DNA of 64,000 nt. Source: Humulus lupulus. Lineage: Eukaryota > Streptophyta > Magnoliopsida > Rosales > Cannabaceae. This document shows, piece after piece, positions 46,500 through 58,749 of the stretch. Under the pieces are notes generated by a model, which did not search any database, had not been told where the DNA came from, and worked only from the letters and a program-made list of their open reading frames with translations. The DNA lies in contig NC_084798.1 in NCBI RefSeq assembly GCF_963169125.1, forward strand, positions 168,235,980-168,299,979, written 5' to 3'. Made by a program: the position numbers and the translations under genes. The first letter of the stretch is position 1. Every line of letters begins with the position of its first letter.

Positions 46500-48915
46500 A
46501 GTAATGCCCCGAATTCTCCGATGTGTTTAACGGTGTGAACAGTAGGCCGGGAGGGCCGTACTTGCTTAATTATGTTATTAATTGATAAAATGCATGTATA
46601 TGTTGATTATATTATGATATGATGTGAAATGCATGCATGTGAGTCCATATTTCTTTATACAGGGGTGTGATGGTAATTTGGCCCGTTGAGGGTAAATTTA
46701 TTATTTGTTCGCATGTCGGTGATATAATGTGAGACCACATTATGATGTGGGTTTGTTCGAGCCATTTGGTATGAGACGATCAAGGAAATGTTAAACGTCG
46801 GCTTGGTCATAACAGGCTTAAGCTCGGGGCTCGGGGTGAGTCTCGGGGTGTTTTAATGATTAGAGTGTTACCAGGCATTAAAGGGTAACGGGATGTGAAA
46901 TATTGGTGTTTGAGAATATTGAGATTAGCGGGAATTGGGAAGCGTTAATTATGGTTAACGGTGTAGGTGGAAAATGTCAAAATTGCTCTTGAGTGGTTTT
47001 AGAAGCTTTATTATGCCTAGGGGTATAATGGTCTTTTGGTATTTGGATATATATGATGTATGGATGGCTGTGAAATAGAACCCAAAACAGAGTTTGCTTT
47101 ATCTTCTCCTTCCCGTACATTCATCTCCATAATTCTCTTCTTTGGAATTTTGAGCTCAAGTGTGGAGCTAAGCTAGGAAATCAAGGGGCTAAGGTTGTGG
47201 TTTTAGTTCAGCCATTGGAAAGGGTTCAATACTAAGTTTGATGTAAGCTTTGATCATAACTTTTCTAGTTTTGCCCTGTTTTAATGATAAGTTTCAGTTT
47301 GTGTTTTTATGGAGGATTGTTGGAATTGATGGAGGTTTTAGGGGGTTGTCTTGGGTTATGATGAGGGAGAGTTTTGAGTGTTGTTTAGGGGTTTTAATGG
47401 GTGTTTGAGAGAGGTTTGTGTGGTGTTTAAGTTGGGTTTGAAGGGTTGGTTCTAAGTGAAATCGTAGAGGAAGAAAAACAGGGGTTTTGGCTGAACTGGG
47501 TGTTGCGCCGCGGCATGGCCAGGGTGAGCCGCGACCCTTGGTGAAGGCTGGGTTTAGGCGCCTCTGTTTGAGGGGCGGGCCGCGGCATGGCCAAGGAGGG
47601 CCGCGACCCTTAAGGCATTTTTGGCCAAAGAGAGCTTTTTGGCTCGGGGATGCAAGCCTAAGGCCTCGGGATTGAACCTACTACCCGGTTGAGTAGTGTT
47701 TGAGGTCCCGGAGGTTAGATTTTGGTTTGGGACCCTTTTATTATTCATTTTATTGATGGAATCCCATATTTTGGTTATGACCAGGTAACCGCTAAAGGAC
47801 CAAAAATTCGATCGTTCTCAGGGTCACTCTTTTATTTGTTCTTGCTCGAACTGGAGGTAAGAAAACTGCACCCCAAATGTGACATGCATGGATGTTTGTG
47901 AGGCATGTTGGTTATGTAATATGGACATGGTTTGAACATGGAATGCTTAGCATATGTTGTTCATTTGAGCATAGCACTGACTAATTAGTCAGGTTTGGCA
48001 AAGGGGCTAGTATGAACTGTGAAGCTGTGACTGATTAGTCAGGTTCGGCAGTGGTACTGGGCACTGGTCACGTTGCACTGACTTGTCAGTCAGAATTGGC
48101 AAAGGTGTTAGTGTCAGCTGTGAAGCTGTGACTTATTAGTCAAGTTCGGCGGTGATACTAGACACTGGTCACTTAGCGCTGACTTATTAGTCAAGGATGG
48201 ACTTAGCGTGGTTCATGCAAGCCAATGGAGATTAGATCTAATCGATTATTAGCATTGAATGACTCAAGGAGCATTAATGCCTGACCGACCCTGAGGGTCG
48301 ATGAACAAATAGAGCTTGGAGGCTGGTGGCTTATTTAGCAGCCACCCTCCCGCTAGAAAAGAGAGCCTGGAGGCTAGTGGCTTACCTAGCAGCCACTCTC
48401 CCGCTAAAATCATGTGATGTTCACTTGTTTGTTGAAAGCTTTATGTTCAGTATGATTATAATGATAATCATTTGATAATGTTTTGAAGAGTATTATGTTT
48501 TCTTGCTGGGCTTTGGCTCATGGGTGCTATGTGGTGCAGGTAAAGGGAAAGAAAAGCTCACCTAGCCTTGAGTGGAGAGCTGATGTGGTGGTGTGTACAT
48601 ATGCGGCCGCTTGACCGCCACGGTCATGGTGTTTCTCAGAGGAACTAGGGGGTTTACCCTATTTTTGCTGCTTAGGTCGGCGGGATTGTAAATTTAAAAC
48701 TGTAATGACCATTTTGTACTGAGAACCACTTGTAAATGTTTTGTTTAGCTCTGCAGAGCAGTTTGTAATAAAATCTCCATTTCCTTTTTATTGGTTTTAT
48801 GCCTTAACCTGTTAATTACACTTAGAGCACGTTTTTGACCAAAGGACTCAGGTAGTGAGTCAAATTTCCGGTCCACCGTTCACCGTAACTGTTCTGGGGT
48901 AGCCAGGGCGTTACA
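46500..48915 (+). repeat. Solo LTR D (2416 bp)
   Basis: Perfect duplication AGAGG at 46495-46499 and 48916-48920. Starts AGTAATGCCCCGAATTCTCC: the first T of TGTAATGCC is an A. Ends AGGGCGTTACA. Same family as C and F. Contains GCCGCGGC pairs (47504-47612), GGTAAGAAAACTGCACC (47856), TGACTAATTAGTCA palindromes (47977-48200) and the GTGGTGCAGGTAAAGG block (48531). No coding region. Confidence 0.9.
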
Positions 48916-48920
48916 AGAGG

Positions 48921-50194
48921 TATGCCCAGGAGCTCAAAAAAGGGGATGGGTGTCCCTATGAGCCTGAACCCTGAGCTCTGAAACAACAAAGAGTTGAGTC
49001 CCAATCCATTATCTCCACCGAAGAGGATGCCTTACACATCTAGTTCCTCTTAATGACCCTCTGGTCATAACCTTTCAACTCACCAATAAGATGGTGCACC
49101 GAGTCCTGATCGATAACGAGAGCTCGGTCAGCATCCTCTATAAGGCAACCTTGGAGAAAATGGGATTTTTCGTTCAAGACCTAAGGCCTGTGCGACAATG
49201 GTATCTGGATTTTGAGGAGAGGGAATCACCAGTATGGGTTCTATCTAGTTCCCAGTAATCTTGGGAGACTATCCAGTCTCGATAACTAAGATAATGGAAT
49301 TCATCGTGGTAGACACCCCTTCTGCCTACAATGTATTGATCAGAGTGCAGCCTTGATTGGGCTGGAGGCAGTTACATCTGTTAGGCACTTGTTCGTAAAA
49401 TTCCCAACACCCAAAAACATTCAGACACTGAAAGGAGACTAATTAGCTGCTCGATAATGCTATAGCATGTTGATGAGGGGTAAGGGCCAAGCTAGTGCGC
49501 ATGCACTGGTAATTATTGAGGAAATAAGCGAGGGAATATATGAGGTCGAAGAAGAGATCGACCCAAGGGTAGATGAGGATAGGGCCAATCTCAGGCCTAT
49601 TGAAGAGCTCGATGAGAAGGACATCACCAGGGTGGTGAACATTGGGAAGAACCTCCCGAAGGACGCGAGATAGCAATTAATTCACTTCCTAAGGGAAATC
49701 AGGATGTATTCGCATGGTCGCATTCAGATATGATTTGAATTGACCCCAATATTATAAGCCATGCGTTGAACATCGACAAAACTTCCCTCCAAAGAAATAG
49801 AAAAGAAGGCTCCTCGATGACGAGAGGAAGAAGGCCTTGAAAGAAGATGTCGACAGGCTAAAAGCAAATCGGTTTATCTAAGATGCTTTCTGCCGAGATT
49901 GGATAGCCAACCTAGTTCTTGTCTAGAAGCCTAATGGGAACTAGCGAACTTGCATTGACTATTCGGATCTCAACAAGGCATGTCTAAAAAATTATTTTCC
50001 CATGCCTTGAATCAATCAACTTGTGGACGCTACCTCAGGTCACGACATCATATCGTTCATGGATGCATATTTTGGATATAACCAAATAGCCATGCATGCA
50101 CCCGATCAGGAACACACGAGCTTCATGGCTGATAAAGGGTTGTATTGTTACAATCTGATGACCTTTGGACTCAAGAATTCTGGGGCCACATATC
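48921..50194 (+). pseudogene. pol: protease and N-terminal reverse transcriptase of element I
   Basis: Protease remnant at 49070-49190 ([20 protein letters not shown]; the element A protein has the same run with DNGSSVDILY). After a decayed linker, reverse transcriptase starts near 49850 and is clear at 50020-50190 (SFMDAYFGYNQIAMH; NLMTFGLKNSGATY). The RT is cut at 50194 by the CACTA element. Many stops. Confidence 0.8.
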
Positions 50195-51829
50195 CACTAC
50201 AAGAAATATGACTAAATATTATGGTAAAATATTACATAATTTTTAAAACGTTATTGTTGAATAAGTAAATGAAAACACGGAGATAAAAACACAGAGCAAA
50301 TGAAATTTGGGCGCCCAATGAATTAGTATCGCGCCTTTCTGAAATGGGTTCTCTCTACCCTAGTCGTTCCACCTCTCTCCTACATCCGGTCTCACTCTCG
50401 ATCTCTTTTCTCTATGTCCTTCTCCCTCTATTTCTTTCACATGGTCGGCGGGTGAATGGAAGGGTGTAGGGGCTTCTGTTGGAAACTAGCTTTGGAGAGG
50501 GATAGTGCGGCGACATCATTCTTCAACGATAACTCTCTCTTGCTCTATCTTTCTCTCTGAGCTACTCTCTCATTCAATCTTTCTTTCTTTCTCTCTGTTT
50601 GTTGCAGGTGTGTAACAAGATGATGGGGGCCTGTGGCTTGGGTCGTGTGACAGGGAGGCTTGACTCGTGGGTCTACGGCGGTGTTGTACCAGGTTAGTTC
50701 CAAGTTAATGGTCTATATATGTATATTGATAATCTTTTCTCAACCAATAATCAATGTATGAAGTTTCTTGTTTTTTTTTTGCCGTAAGACCTTTGTTGCT
50801 TGTATAATGTTATTTCCTTTTTTAATATGATGTTATTTCCTTTGTGGCATTTAATTTTTGATAATGATGTACATTTTGAATACACCATTTCTGATCATTA
50901 AAACCTATTTTGAATTTGGGCCTTTGATCATTTTTGTTCTACTAGTTTCAACAGTGCCTTTGTTTTTTTGTTTGAACATGTGGCTTATAATGATGATAAT
51001 CTACTTTAAGCAACAGGAGTTATGGTACTTGATAATGTAATAATCACTTCAAGTTGATGTGATTTTGGTTAAACATACTTAAATTTTGTTTAATGATAAC
51101 TGTGTTTAAACTTAAGAGACATTTGTACATGAGAATGGCCTCAAAATTGAATCAGTATAGGAATTGAAATGCTATGATTTTTTCACCAAATACGTATATA
51201 TATGACACTACTAGTACCCTTAAGATGAACTAGTTGAGAATTTTTAATTATCAGCCATTTCTTACACATAATTCTTGTATAATAAGGATACTACTGACTC
51301 GAAGTCTTGGTTGTTACCATTTCTGGGTGAATTGGGACATGTTATTGTGTTATTTTGGGAAATTTTCATGTTGTTTAAACTTCATGATAAAATTTACTTT
51401 TGATGTTCTGTCTTCTTTGTAAGATGGTGTAGATTTTCTTTCTCATGGTCATGATTTAGTCTTTTTGGGAATTTTAGTTGGTACTTCAGATTTGATTGGC
51501 TTACAATATTCTTGTACAGTTAAAGAGTACACAAAATTTGAACTCAAGGGCTTAACTTTCTCTTGGTACTTTGGCTTTAATATGAAAAATTTGAAACAAT
51601 AGACTTCAATTTGAGTCCAATATGGGTTCCTTTCTGACCACAGGGATCTCAGCCAGTAATCAATAAGATTTTGTCTGATCCCTGACATAATAAAATATAA
51701 TTGTGTGTACTACTAGCTACTCTAACTATCATATTTTGTCTGATCCCTTCTTCATGACTATCAAACACATAGAACCTTCTTTCTAATGTGTTACAAATGA
51801 TGGTTTATTTTCTTCTACTCATCTATTAG

Positions 51830-52057
51830 GATCAGAAGGCTCATGAAGCCATCTTCCAAGCTCTTAACCTTCAAAGGTTTGTTGGATAAGTTTGAATTTT
51901 TTAGAATATAGGAGTAGGTCATATTTTTGGTTCATTTTATAGTAGTTAGAATCTACCTCACACAAAAATATGCTGAATAATTTGCAGCATCGCTAGAGAG
52001 CCTGATTTGGAGGAATGGACTTCCAGGACTGAAACTGCTAATGTGCTGCATGAGCCA
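51830..52057 (+). pseudogene. Captured CTP synthase fragment (two exons)
   Basis: Exon 51830-51876 (after CTATTAG, before GTTTGT) and exon 51988-52057 (after TTTGCAG, before GTATGT) join in frame across a 111-bp intron to give 39 residues. These include DQKAHEAIFQALNLQS and IAREPDLEEWTSRTE. This matches the segment of eukaryotic CTP synthase (UTP + glutamine + ATP to CTP) just before the glutamine amidotransferase half. Recognition is from memory of the family. The frame is undamaged, but the catalytic parts are missing, so it cannot make an enzyme. Intact splice sites mean the copy was taken as DNA. Confidence 0.75.
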
Positions 52058-52854
52058 GTATGTCTCTTTTCATCTCATCTCATCTTGCAAGTCATTTATG
52101 ATTTAAGTAGTTTCTTTTTCTCTAGATTTAATTATGAGAAATTCATAAACATTGTTTGATAAATGAAAATTGTATTGTTCTGCTTTACTAACTCTGTTAG
52201 ATCATTCCTTTTATTCTGTTAAATTTCGATTTTATACATATTTGTAAAATTTGGGCTCCTTAATCTATTTCTAAAATTTAAAATGTATTTGAATGAATTA
52301 GTTTATTAATAGTGCTAGTTCTCTCAATATCCTATCTTTCCCTATCAAGTTTGAAATTCATGTCTAGATCATTTCACTAGTAGTCCTGTGCATATTTTGC
52401 TTGAAAATAACTCTTGGAGTTGAAAATAGCAATCTCTGTAATCTGTGACATGAACTAACCATATATCAGTGATTGTCCTCTATACTAATGATTTATATAT
52501 ACTTATTCCTTCTAGCTTTTTTACAGAGTTCATAATTGTGTGCAATGTTATATATATTAGTAAAAACCTTCTACTTGTTTTAGTTATTGTTTCAGAAAAT
52601 TCTTTTTGTAGATGCATTCATACTGATACTGATTGGCATTGTGGCTATTAAGTTGTCATTTGCAATTTGGTATAAAAGAATAATGCAATTTGGTACTCGT
52701 TGGCCTGCTATAGTAGTATAAACCGTGCACGAATATAATATTTATGTCCTTTAATATTAATAGTGCTTTAATATTGTTGTTGTTTAATTTGGTGATGTCA
52801 TATTGCTAATATATGTATCTATCTCTATATTTTTTTTCTCTCTTTGTAATTTAG

Positions 52855-52951
52855 TTAAAGCTTTTTTGGTTGGCTGCCTCCGAGAGAAAAGACAAGATAC
52901 TTGGGGTGCAAGCAATCTCTTACGAAAGAATTTTACTTTTGTTTGCAAGTG
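52855..52951 (+). other. Possible captured exon, unidentified
   Basis: GTAATTTAG before and GTATGC after a 97-nt block rich in coding-like codons. One frame gives LKLFWLAASERKDKILGVQA, another FLVGCLREKRQDTWGASNLL. I recognise neither. It may be another piece of the same or a third gene. Confidence 0.3.
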
Positions 52952-53817
52952 GTATGCCTCTTACCTTTGTTTTAATATTATGCAACTACTAGAGGAGTTT
53001 GAATAACTTAAATATTCATCCATAGTGAAGTAGGATCTGAGGAATTTGTGTGATCGGGTGATAATAGAAGGTTAAGAACTTATGTGTCTTAGTGAAGTAG
53101 GATCTGAGAAATTTGTGTGTTGTGGTCAGATAAGGAAGAAAACACGTGTGTTGTTTGAATTATTTGAATTGATATTGGCAAATAATTGGTTGCTAGTCTA
53201 GAGGAATGGTATTTGATTTTATGTAGACTTATCTAGTATGACTGTTTTATAATTGAATTTTGTTTGCGTGACTTATTTGATTATTAAGGCTATTTCTTTA
53301 AAAGATAGTGGAATAAATTTTTATTTCTTGTTTTATATATGTTAGTTTTATTCTTGTCCCTTCTCACAAAAGAAATGGTTTAAAAAGGAAGATATATAGG
53401 CTCTTATTATCAACTTTGGTCTCTCATATCTCTCTCCCTGATGCAAGTCTCATCGGTAGTCTTTACTTCATCCCATTGATTAGAGTTGGTGTTTGAATTT
53501 TTTGCGGTTATTTCACTTTTACTTGAACAAATATACTCATTTTATCAATTTATTCAGTTCTTACTTCAACAAACAGCTTCAATACAAGTAAATGGTTTAT
53601 AGGTTGTTGGGGATTAGTTGGGTGATTTATATATACATACATGTATGTTCTTATCTTCAGGTTGAGCATTTTTCTTAAATAGTCACTATTTGTTCTTATT
53701 TGGAATCAAAATCCCTACTATATATCTTAATAAGTATGGATGAATCTCAATGAGTCATATTTATATAATTATTTTTGCATCTTATGGATGCCCATTTCCA
53801 TATATTGATTTATTCAG

Positions 53818-54007
53818 GCACTAATTGAAGTCGTTGAAAATCATGTGTCAAGTTTTTGTAATTGATGAAATTGGCACAAAACTTGAAGCTAGGGCTACTA
53901 GTATGATTACCCAATGTGGTATTCAACTAGTTGCCACTACTCATGGAGTCACATTTAAGAATTTGATAATGAATCCTTCCCTTGAAATGCTTGCTGGGGG
54001 AATATAG
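53818..54007 (+). pseudogene. Captured exon of a Ycf45/SpoIIIAA-like AAA-type ATPase
   Basis: A 190-nt exon between TATTCAG and GTGAGA. It reads [10 protein letters not shown], then after a one-base shift [30 protein letters not shown] and [11 protein letters not shown], ending TAG where relatives have CAG. The Walker B motif (VIDEIG) and the THG motif match plant plastid-type P-loop NTPases related to Ycf45 and SpoIIIAA. The frameshift and stop make it a pseudogene piece. It is in the same orientation as the CTP synthase piece. Confidence 0.72.
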
Positions 54008-55357
54008 GTGAGATTATCACAACCAAATTATACTTCAATGAGTATATAAATATTAAAAATATAAGATTCTATGTTTTTGATCAAATTTATCTTATGATAA
54101 TTTGCCAAAGCACTATTATCGAGAAATATAGGGTTTCATCGCTAGTATCTTATTGGAAATAGATATTTCTAGTTTGGTATCTAAGTGCATAATTTGTAAT
54201 CGTTCTATCATTTTTACAAGTAGACATCTCTATTGAAATGCCATTGATTGCTAAACCACTACATATTGGCAACTTTAACTCTTGGAATCTTTTCATATTC
54301 TCTATGAAATTAGGCACTCACGATAATTATGATGCAATCAAGGGAAACCATCCATGACAATTGTTGATTCATTTTTTTAGTAGTTCTATTTGTTCTATTT
54401 TACAGTTCACTATCAGGTATGAGTTTGAGTATTAATCATTTAATTTCTTATGTAGTTGAGCAAGCCGATGTCACAATGGAAACAAGAGCATAATGAATCA
54501 ACATTTTTTATGTACTCTTTTAGTTTACTATTAACTTTAAGTTGAAGCATTAATTATTTTAATTTTGTTGTAGCTAAGAAAATGGACTCACAACAAAGAC
54601 AAGTGCACAAAGGATGATGAATTGAAGAATGGAGCAAGTTCCATGAATGGTTTACTTTTGTGTATCTTGTAATGTTTCCATTTTTCATTTTTGAAGTAAA
54701 AAATGTTCTAGATTATAAAACTTTATTATGTTATGCTTTCAAACTTAAGTTAGAACTAAGATCTCATGAAGTAGACACATTCATGGTTTGACTTAGTTAT
54801 TGTTTAATGTAATACTTATGGATTATCAATCTATTGAGAATTACATTTTATGATTAATTTTGATTTTTTTTATCAAAATACAATAATGAAAATCTTTTAA
54901 TTAAAAAAAACCTTATAAGTGTATTTATCAAAATAAAATTTAAAATATATTATCCACACTAAAGTAACAAAATTTTATTACTAGACTTTTAATATGTTAT
55001 GATTTAGAAACATATTATAAGGTAACAAATCGTTATGATTTATATAATATAACAAACTAAAAACGCTATCAAAATAATCAAATGTAACAATTGAAAAGTC
55101 TTATGTAAAATGTATAAGATTAAACGTCAAATTTATAACCAAATACTCTAACTAAATGCTATTATTTGAATATTATAGCAACTAAAAATGTGTAATTGAA
55201 TAGTTTAAGATAACATCAAACATAACATTCAAAATTTGTTATAGAAAAGACATGACTTTTAATAACAGGGGCTCTGTTAGCGTTTTCAGAAGCGTTGTCA
55301 ATACTCTCGGTGAGCAGTTTCTGAGTGTTATGAATACTGTTTTTTCTTGTGGTGATC

Positions 55358-56640
55358 AGAGACTGGTAAATAGAATGTCTGTCAAGCAGATAGGAAACAA
55401 TATGAAAGTGATGTGGATGATATGCTAGTCAAGTCCAAATACAATTGTAACCATGTTGATGATGTCGCGGTGTGTTTTTCCATACTGCAAAAGTACCACA
55501 TGAGACTTAACCCACAAAAGTGCTCATTTGGATTATCTTCATAGAAGTTTCTCTGAGTTATAGTAAATGCTTGGGGCATAGAGGCAAATCCAGATAAGAT
55601 AAAGGCTTTAATTGATACGCCTTCATCTCGAAAGCATAATGATGTCTAGAGTTTAACTGGGCGAATGGTGACTTTAAGTAGGTTCATATCAAAATCTACA
55701 GAAAGATGCCTTCCATTCTTTAATCTTTTGAGAGGGGGAAATTTTTTTGAATGGTCAGATGAGTGCGAGCTTGCTTTTCAAGCTCTTAAAAAATATCTCG
55801 CTGAATCACCTATCTTATCCAAACCAGTCACAAGGGAAATATTGTACTTGTACCTCACTGCGACCGAGCATGCAATTAGTGCGGTACTTGTTCGGGAGGA
55901 TAACAAAGTACAGAAACATGTTTATTATTTCAACAAAAGGTTACTGGGGGCATAGTCGAGGTATCCATTGATGGAAAATCTATCCTTGTGCTTAATACAT
56001 GCGTCATGAAAACTTTGATCCTACTCCAAGCACACCCTGTACACGTGCTAACTAATCAACCATTGAGGCAACTATTGTCAAAATCTGAAGCATCTAGAAG
56101 ACTATTGAAATTGGCAGTCGAACTTGGGTAGTTTGATATCAAGTATCACCTGAGAACAACGATAAAAGAACAGGCGCTAGCGGATCTCATAGTCGAATGC
56201 TCTGAAATCTCCAACGAGGAAGTCGTAACCCTAGCCCACTAGCTGTGGAGACTTTTCGTCAATAGTTCTTCTAACGAGAACGGGTTGGCGGTTGGCATTA
56301 TCCTAATTACCTCGTCAAGAAACATGTTTCACTCAGCCTTAAGGTTTGGCTTCGATGCCTCAAATAACGAGGCTACTACTATAGTGACTCCTAATTGGTT
56401 GCCAACCAGGTCTTAGGAGAATACCAGGCTTGGGGAACTAAAATAGAACCATACTTGGAGAAAGTCAGAGCAACAGTCGGACATTTCAAATTTTATGCGA
56501 TTGAGCAAGTTCCAAGATAGCTGAATTTGAATGCAAATGCTCTAGCTCGATTCGCAACAACCAAGGAAGCCGATACACTCAATGTGGTACCAGACGAATT
56601 TTCACCTGTACCGAGCATAGTCCAACCTGGATGACTCCTA
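55358..56640 (+). pseudogene. pol: reverse transcriptase (end) and two RNase H regions of element I
   Basis: Resumes with worn RT (DDMLVKSKYNCNHVDD near 55418; KYHMRLNPQKCSFGL, 55490) and thumb (RLLGA; FFNLLRGG, 55710). RNase H one: EILYLYLTATEHAISAVLV (55835). After a damaged stretch, a second RNase H: LFVNSSSNENGLAVGIILIT (56253), ASNNEATTI. The second domain is the archaeal-type RNase H known from Tat elements. Stops and shifts throughout. Confidence 0.8.
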
Positions 56641-57865
56641 TAATCGAATATCTCAGAATTGGGAACCTCACAACAGGTCGGAACGAGGCTAAAAAATTGA
56701 TGTAGAAGATACCAAGATACACTATATTAGAGGGAAGATTATTTAGATGAGGATATTATATGTCATTATTAAGATGTGTAACTCCACCCGAGGCTAGAAA
56801 AATCCTAGAAGAAATCTATGAAGGTGTTTTGGGAGATCACACCAGGGGGCATAGTCTATCAAAAAAGGAAATTAGGCAAGGATACTCCTGGCCTACAATA
56901 AAAGTAGAATCGTTCGAGTATGTCAAACGCTGTGATAAATGTTAGGATTTGCATCATTCTCGCGAGCTCCACCAACTGAGTTCACCGTGATGAGCTCCCC
57001 GTGGCCATTCGCAATATGGGGGTCGACCTCATAGGATCACTACCCCTAGGAAAAGGAGGAGTCAAATATGTCGTAGTTGTTATTGATTACTTCACCAAAT
57101 GGACTGAGGCTAAACCTCTAGCCACAATCACCTCGAAGAAAGTCTTGGACGTTGTGGTAAAAAATTATAATTTGCATATATGGGGTACCAAGAAAAATAG
57201 TCTTAGACAATGGAACCCACTTCGATAGCGAGCTGTTTACACAGTTTTGCGAAAAAATGGGATAATCAAGAGTTTCTCCTCAATAGCTCATCCACAAGCA
57301 AATGGCCAAGTCGAAGCCGTAAATAATACCCTAAACAACTCCATTAAGAAAAGGCTCGAATAAGCTAAAGAAAAATGGCCAGAAGAATTACCACGAATCC
57401 TATGGGCTTACAGAACAACAACTCGAACATCAACTTGACATACCCCTTCTCCCTAGCCTACGACTGCGAAGCTATATTGCTCATTGAGGTCAAAATTGTA
57501 ATGATCAGACACGAAGCGTATAACTAGACCTGAAACCAATCTAAGCTCGAGGAAACCCTAGATCTAATTGAAGAAAAATGAGAAGAAGCCCAGCTTAAAA
57601 CTGTTGCATACCAACAAAGGGCAACAAGTTACTTCAATAAGAGGGTTCGAGATAGACACTTTGGATTGGGAGATTTGATGCTTAGGCGTGTGTTTTTGGC
57701 CACACAAGACCCCTCTACATGCGTTCTCGGGAAAATTGGTAGGGACCTTATCAAATTGAATCCATTATTTGACCTGGTGTGTATTAACTAGCGAGATTGA
57801 ATGGAGAATTTGTTTAACGGGCTTGGAATGATGAACATCTACGACCTTATTACAAACAATGAAGC
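56641..57865 (+). pseudogene. pol: integrase of element I
   Basis: Zinc domain with ILEEIYEGVLGDHTRGHSL and VKRCDKC (56805-56945). Catalytic core: VDLIGSLPLGKGGVKYVVVV (57023) and DNGTHFDS (57212, other frame). C-terminal part: YFNKRVRDRHFGLGDLML (57632). Stops and frameshifts at 56942, 57225, 57363 and others. No chromodomain is visible, in line with the Tat lineage. Confidence 0.8.
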
Positions 57866-58749
57866 ATTGATGTTTATTTATTTGTAACCAGGCTTGTCTT
57901 TACTTTCATTAATAAAGCATTTTTCGCTATTCCAATTGTATTTTTATTGTTATATTTTTTGCAAGCTCACTAAATTCAATAACCTAAGATTTTACAATCA
58001 TAGGAGATTAAGGGGGCATAAGTTGTATACAATCATACCATATGCTCGAAAATATAGCACTAATAAATATAATATTATAGTGGATGGATTATTAACTAAA
58101 CACGAATTCAACAAGTCTGGAAAAAATTAGCAAAAACTAATCGACACAATTAAAAAGTTGGAATTCTAGATAAACCAACAAAATTCATAAGTTGAGAGAG
58201 GATGGGAATTTTTTCCAAAAAGTGTCAACCTCGCAACCTCGAGACCATACTTGAGGATGAGGAAAAGTTACAATATTTATGCAAGAAATAACTAGACTAA
58301 CGAGACTACACGCCAATAAGCATTTTTAAATGCAAAAATACATGGTAAAAGTAGTATGTGAACTTGAATATAACGAGATTGAAATAGTGCAATCGAATGA
58401 ACTATGCATGAATATATAGAAGTCCGACCTTAAGCACGTCAGTATTTATATAACTAAACAAATATAAAATCAAGTCCGCAATAATATGCTCGAAATATTT
58501 TGAACCTGGAGTATGATGCAAAAGGATAAGACGAAAGTTTAATGTAGATAATGTGCATAAATATTTCGAGAAAGAAATTTAAGCATAAAACTACCACTAA
58601 ACTATACGAGCATTTGCATAAGATAATAAAAATAGCTCGAGCTTGAGCCATAATATAAATTGTCCCAGCCCAAAGGGCCCCCATTAAGGGTACACTACAA
58701 AAAAGATGAAAAAAATGATAAGGGACAAAGCCCTTGTATGGCAGATAAA
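57866..58749. other. Spacer between integrase and the antisense ORF of element I
   Basis: AT-rich and without credible coding sequence. It corresponds in place to the 4702-5946 spacer of element A. Confidence 0.6.

Larger units (their letters stand above)
50195..55354 (+). mobile_element. Non-autonomous CACTA transposon carrying host gene exons
   Basis: Left end CACTACAAGAAAT (50195), right end TTTTCTTGTGGTG (to 55354), inverted repeats 11/13 alike. The 3-bp duplication ATC lies at 50192-50194 and 55355-55357. Removing it rejoins the reverse transcriptase of element I. There is no transposase; inside are intron-exon structures from host genes (51830-52057, 53818-54007), a possible exon at 52855-52951 and leader-like sequence (50330-50700, CT-rich). 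AT-rich ends (50205-50290, 54890-55260) probably hold the transposase binding repeats. Confidence 0.88.
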
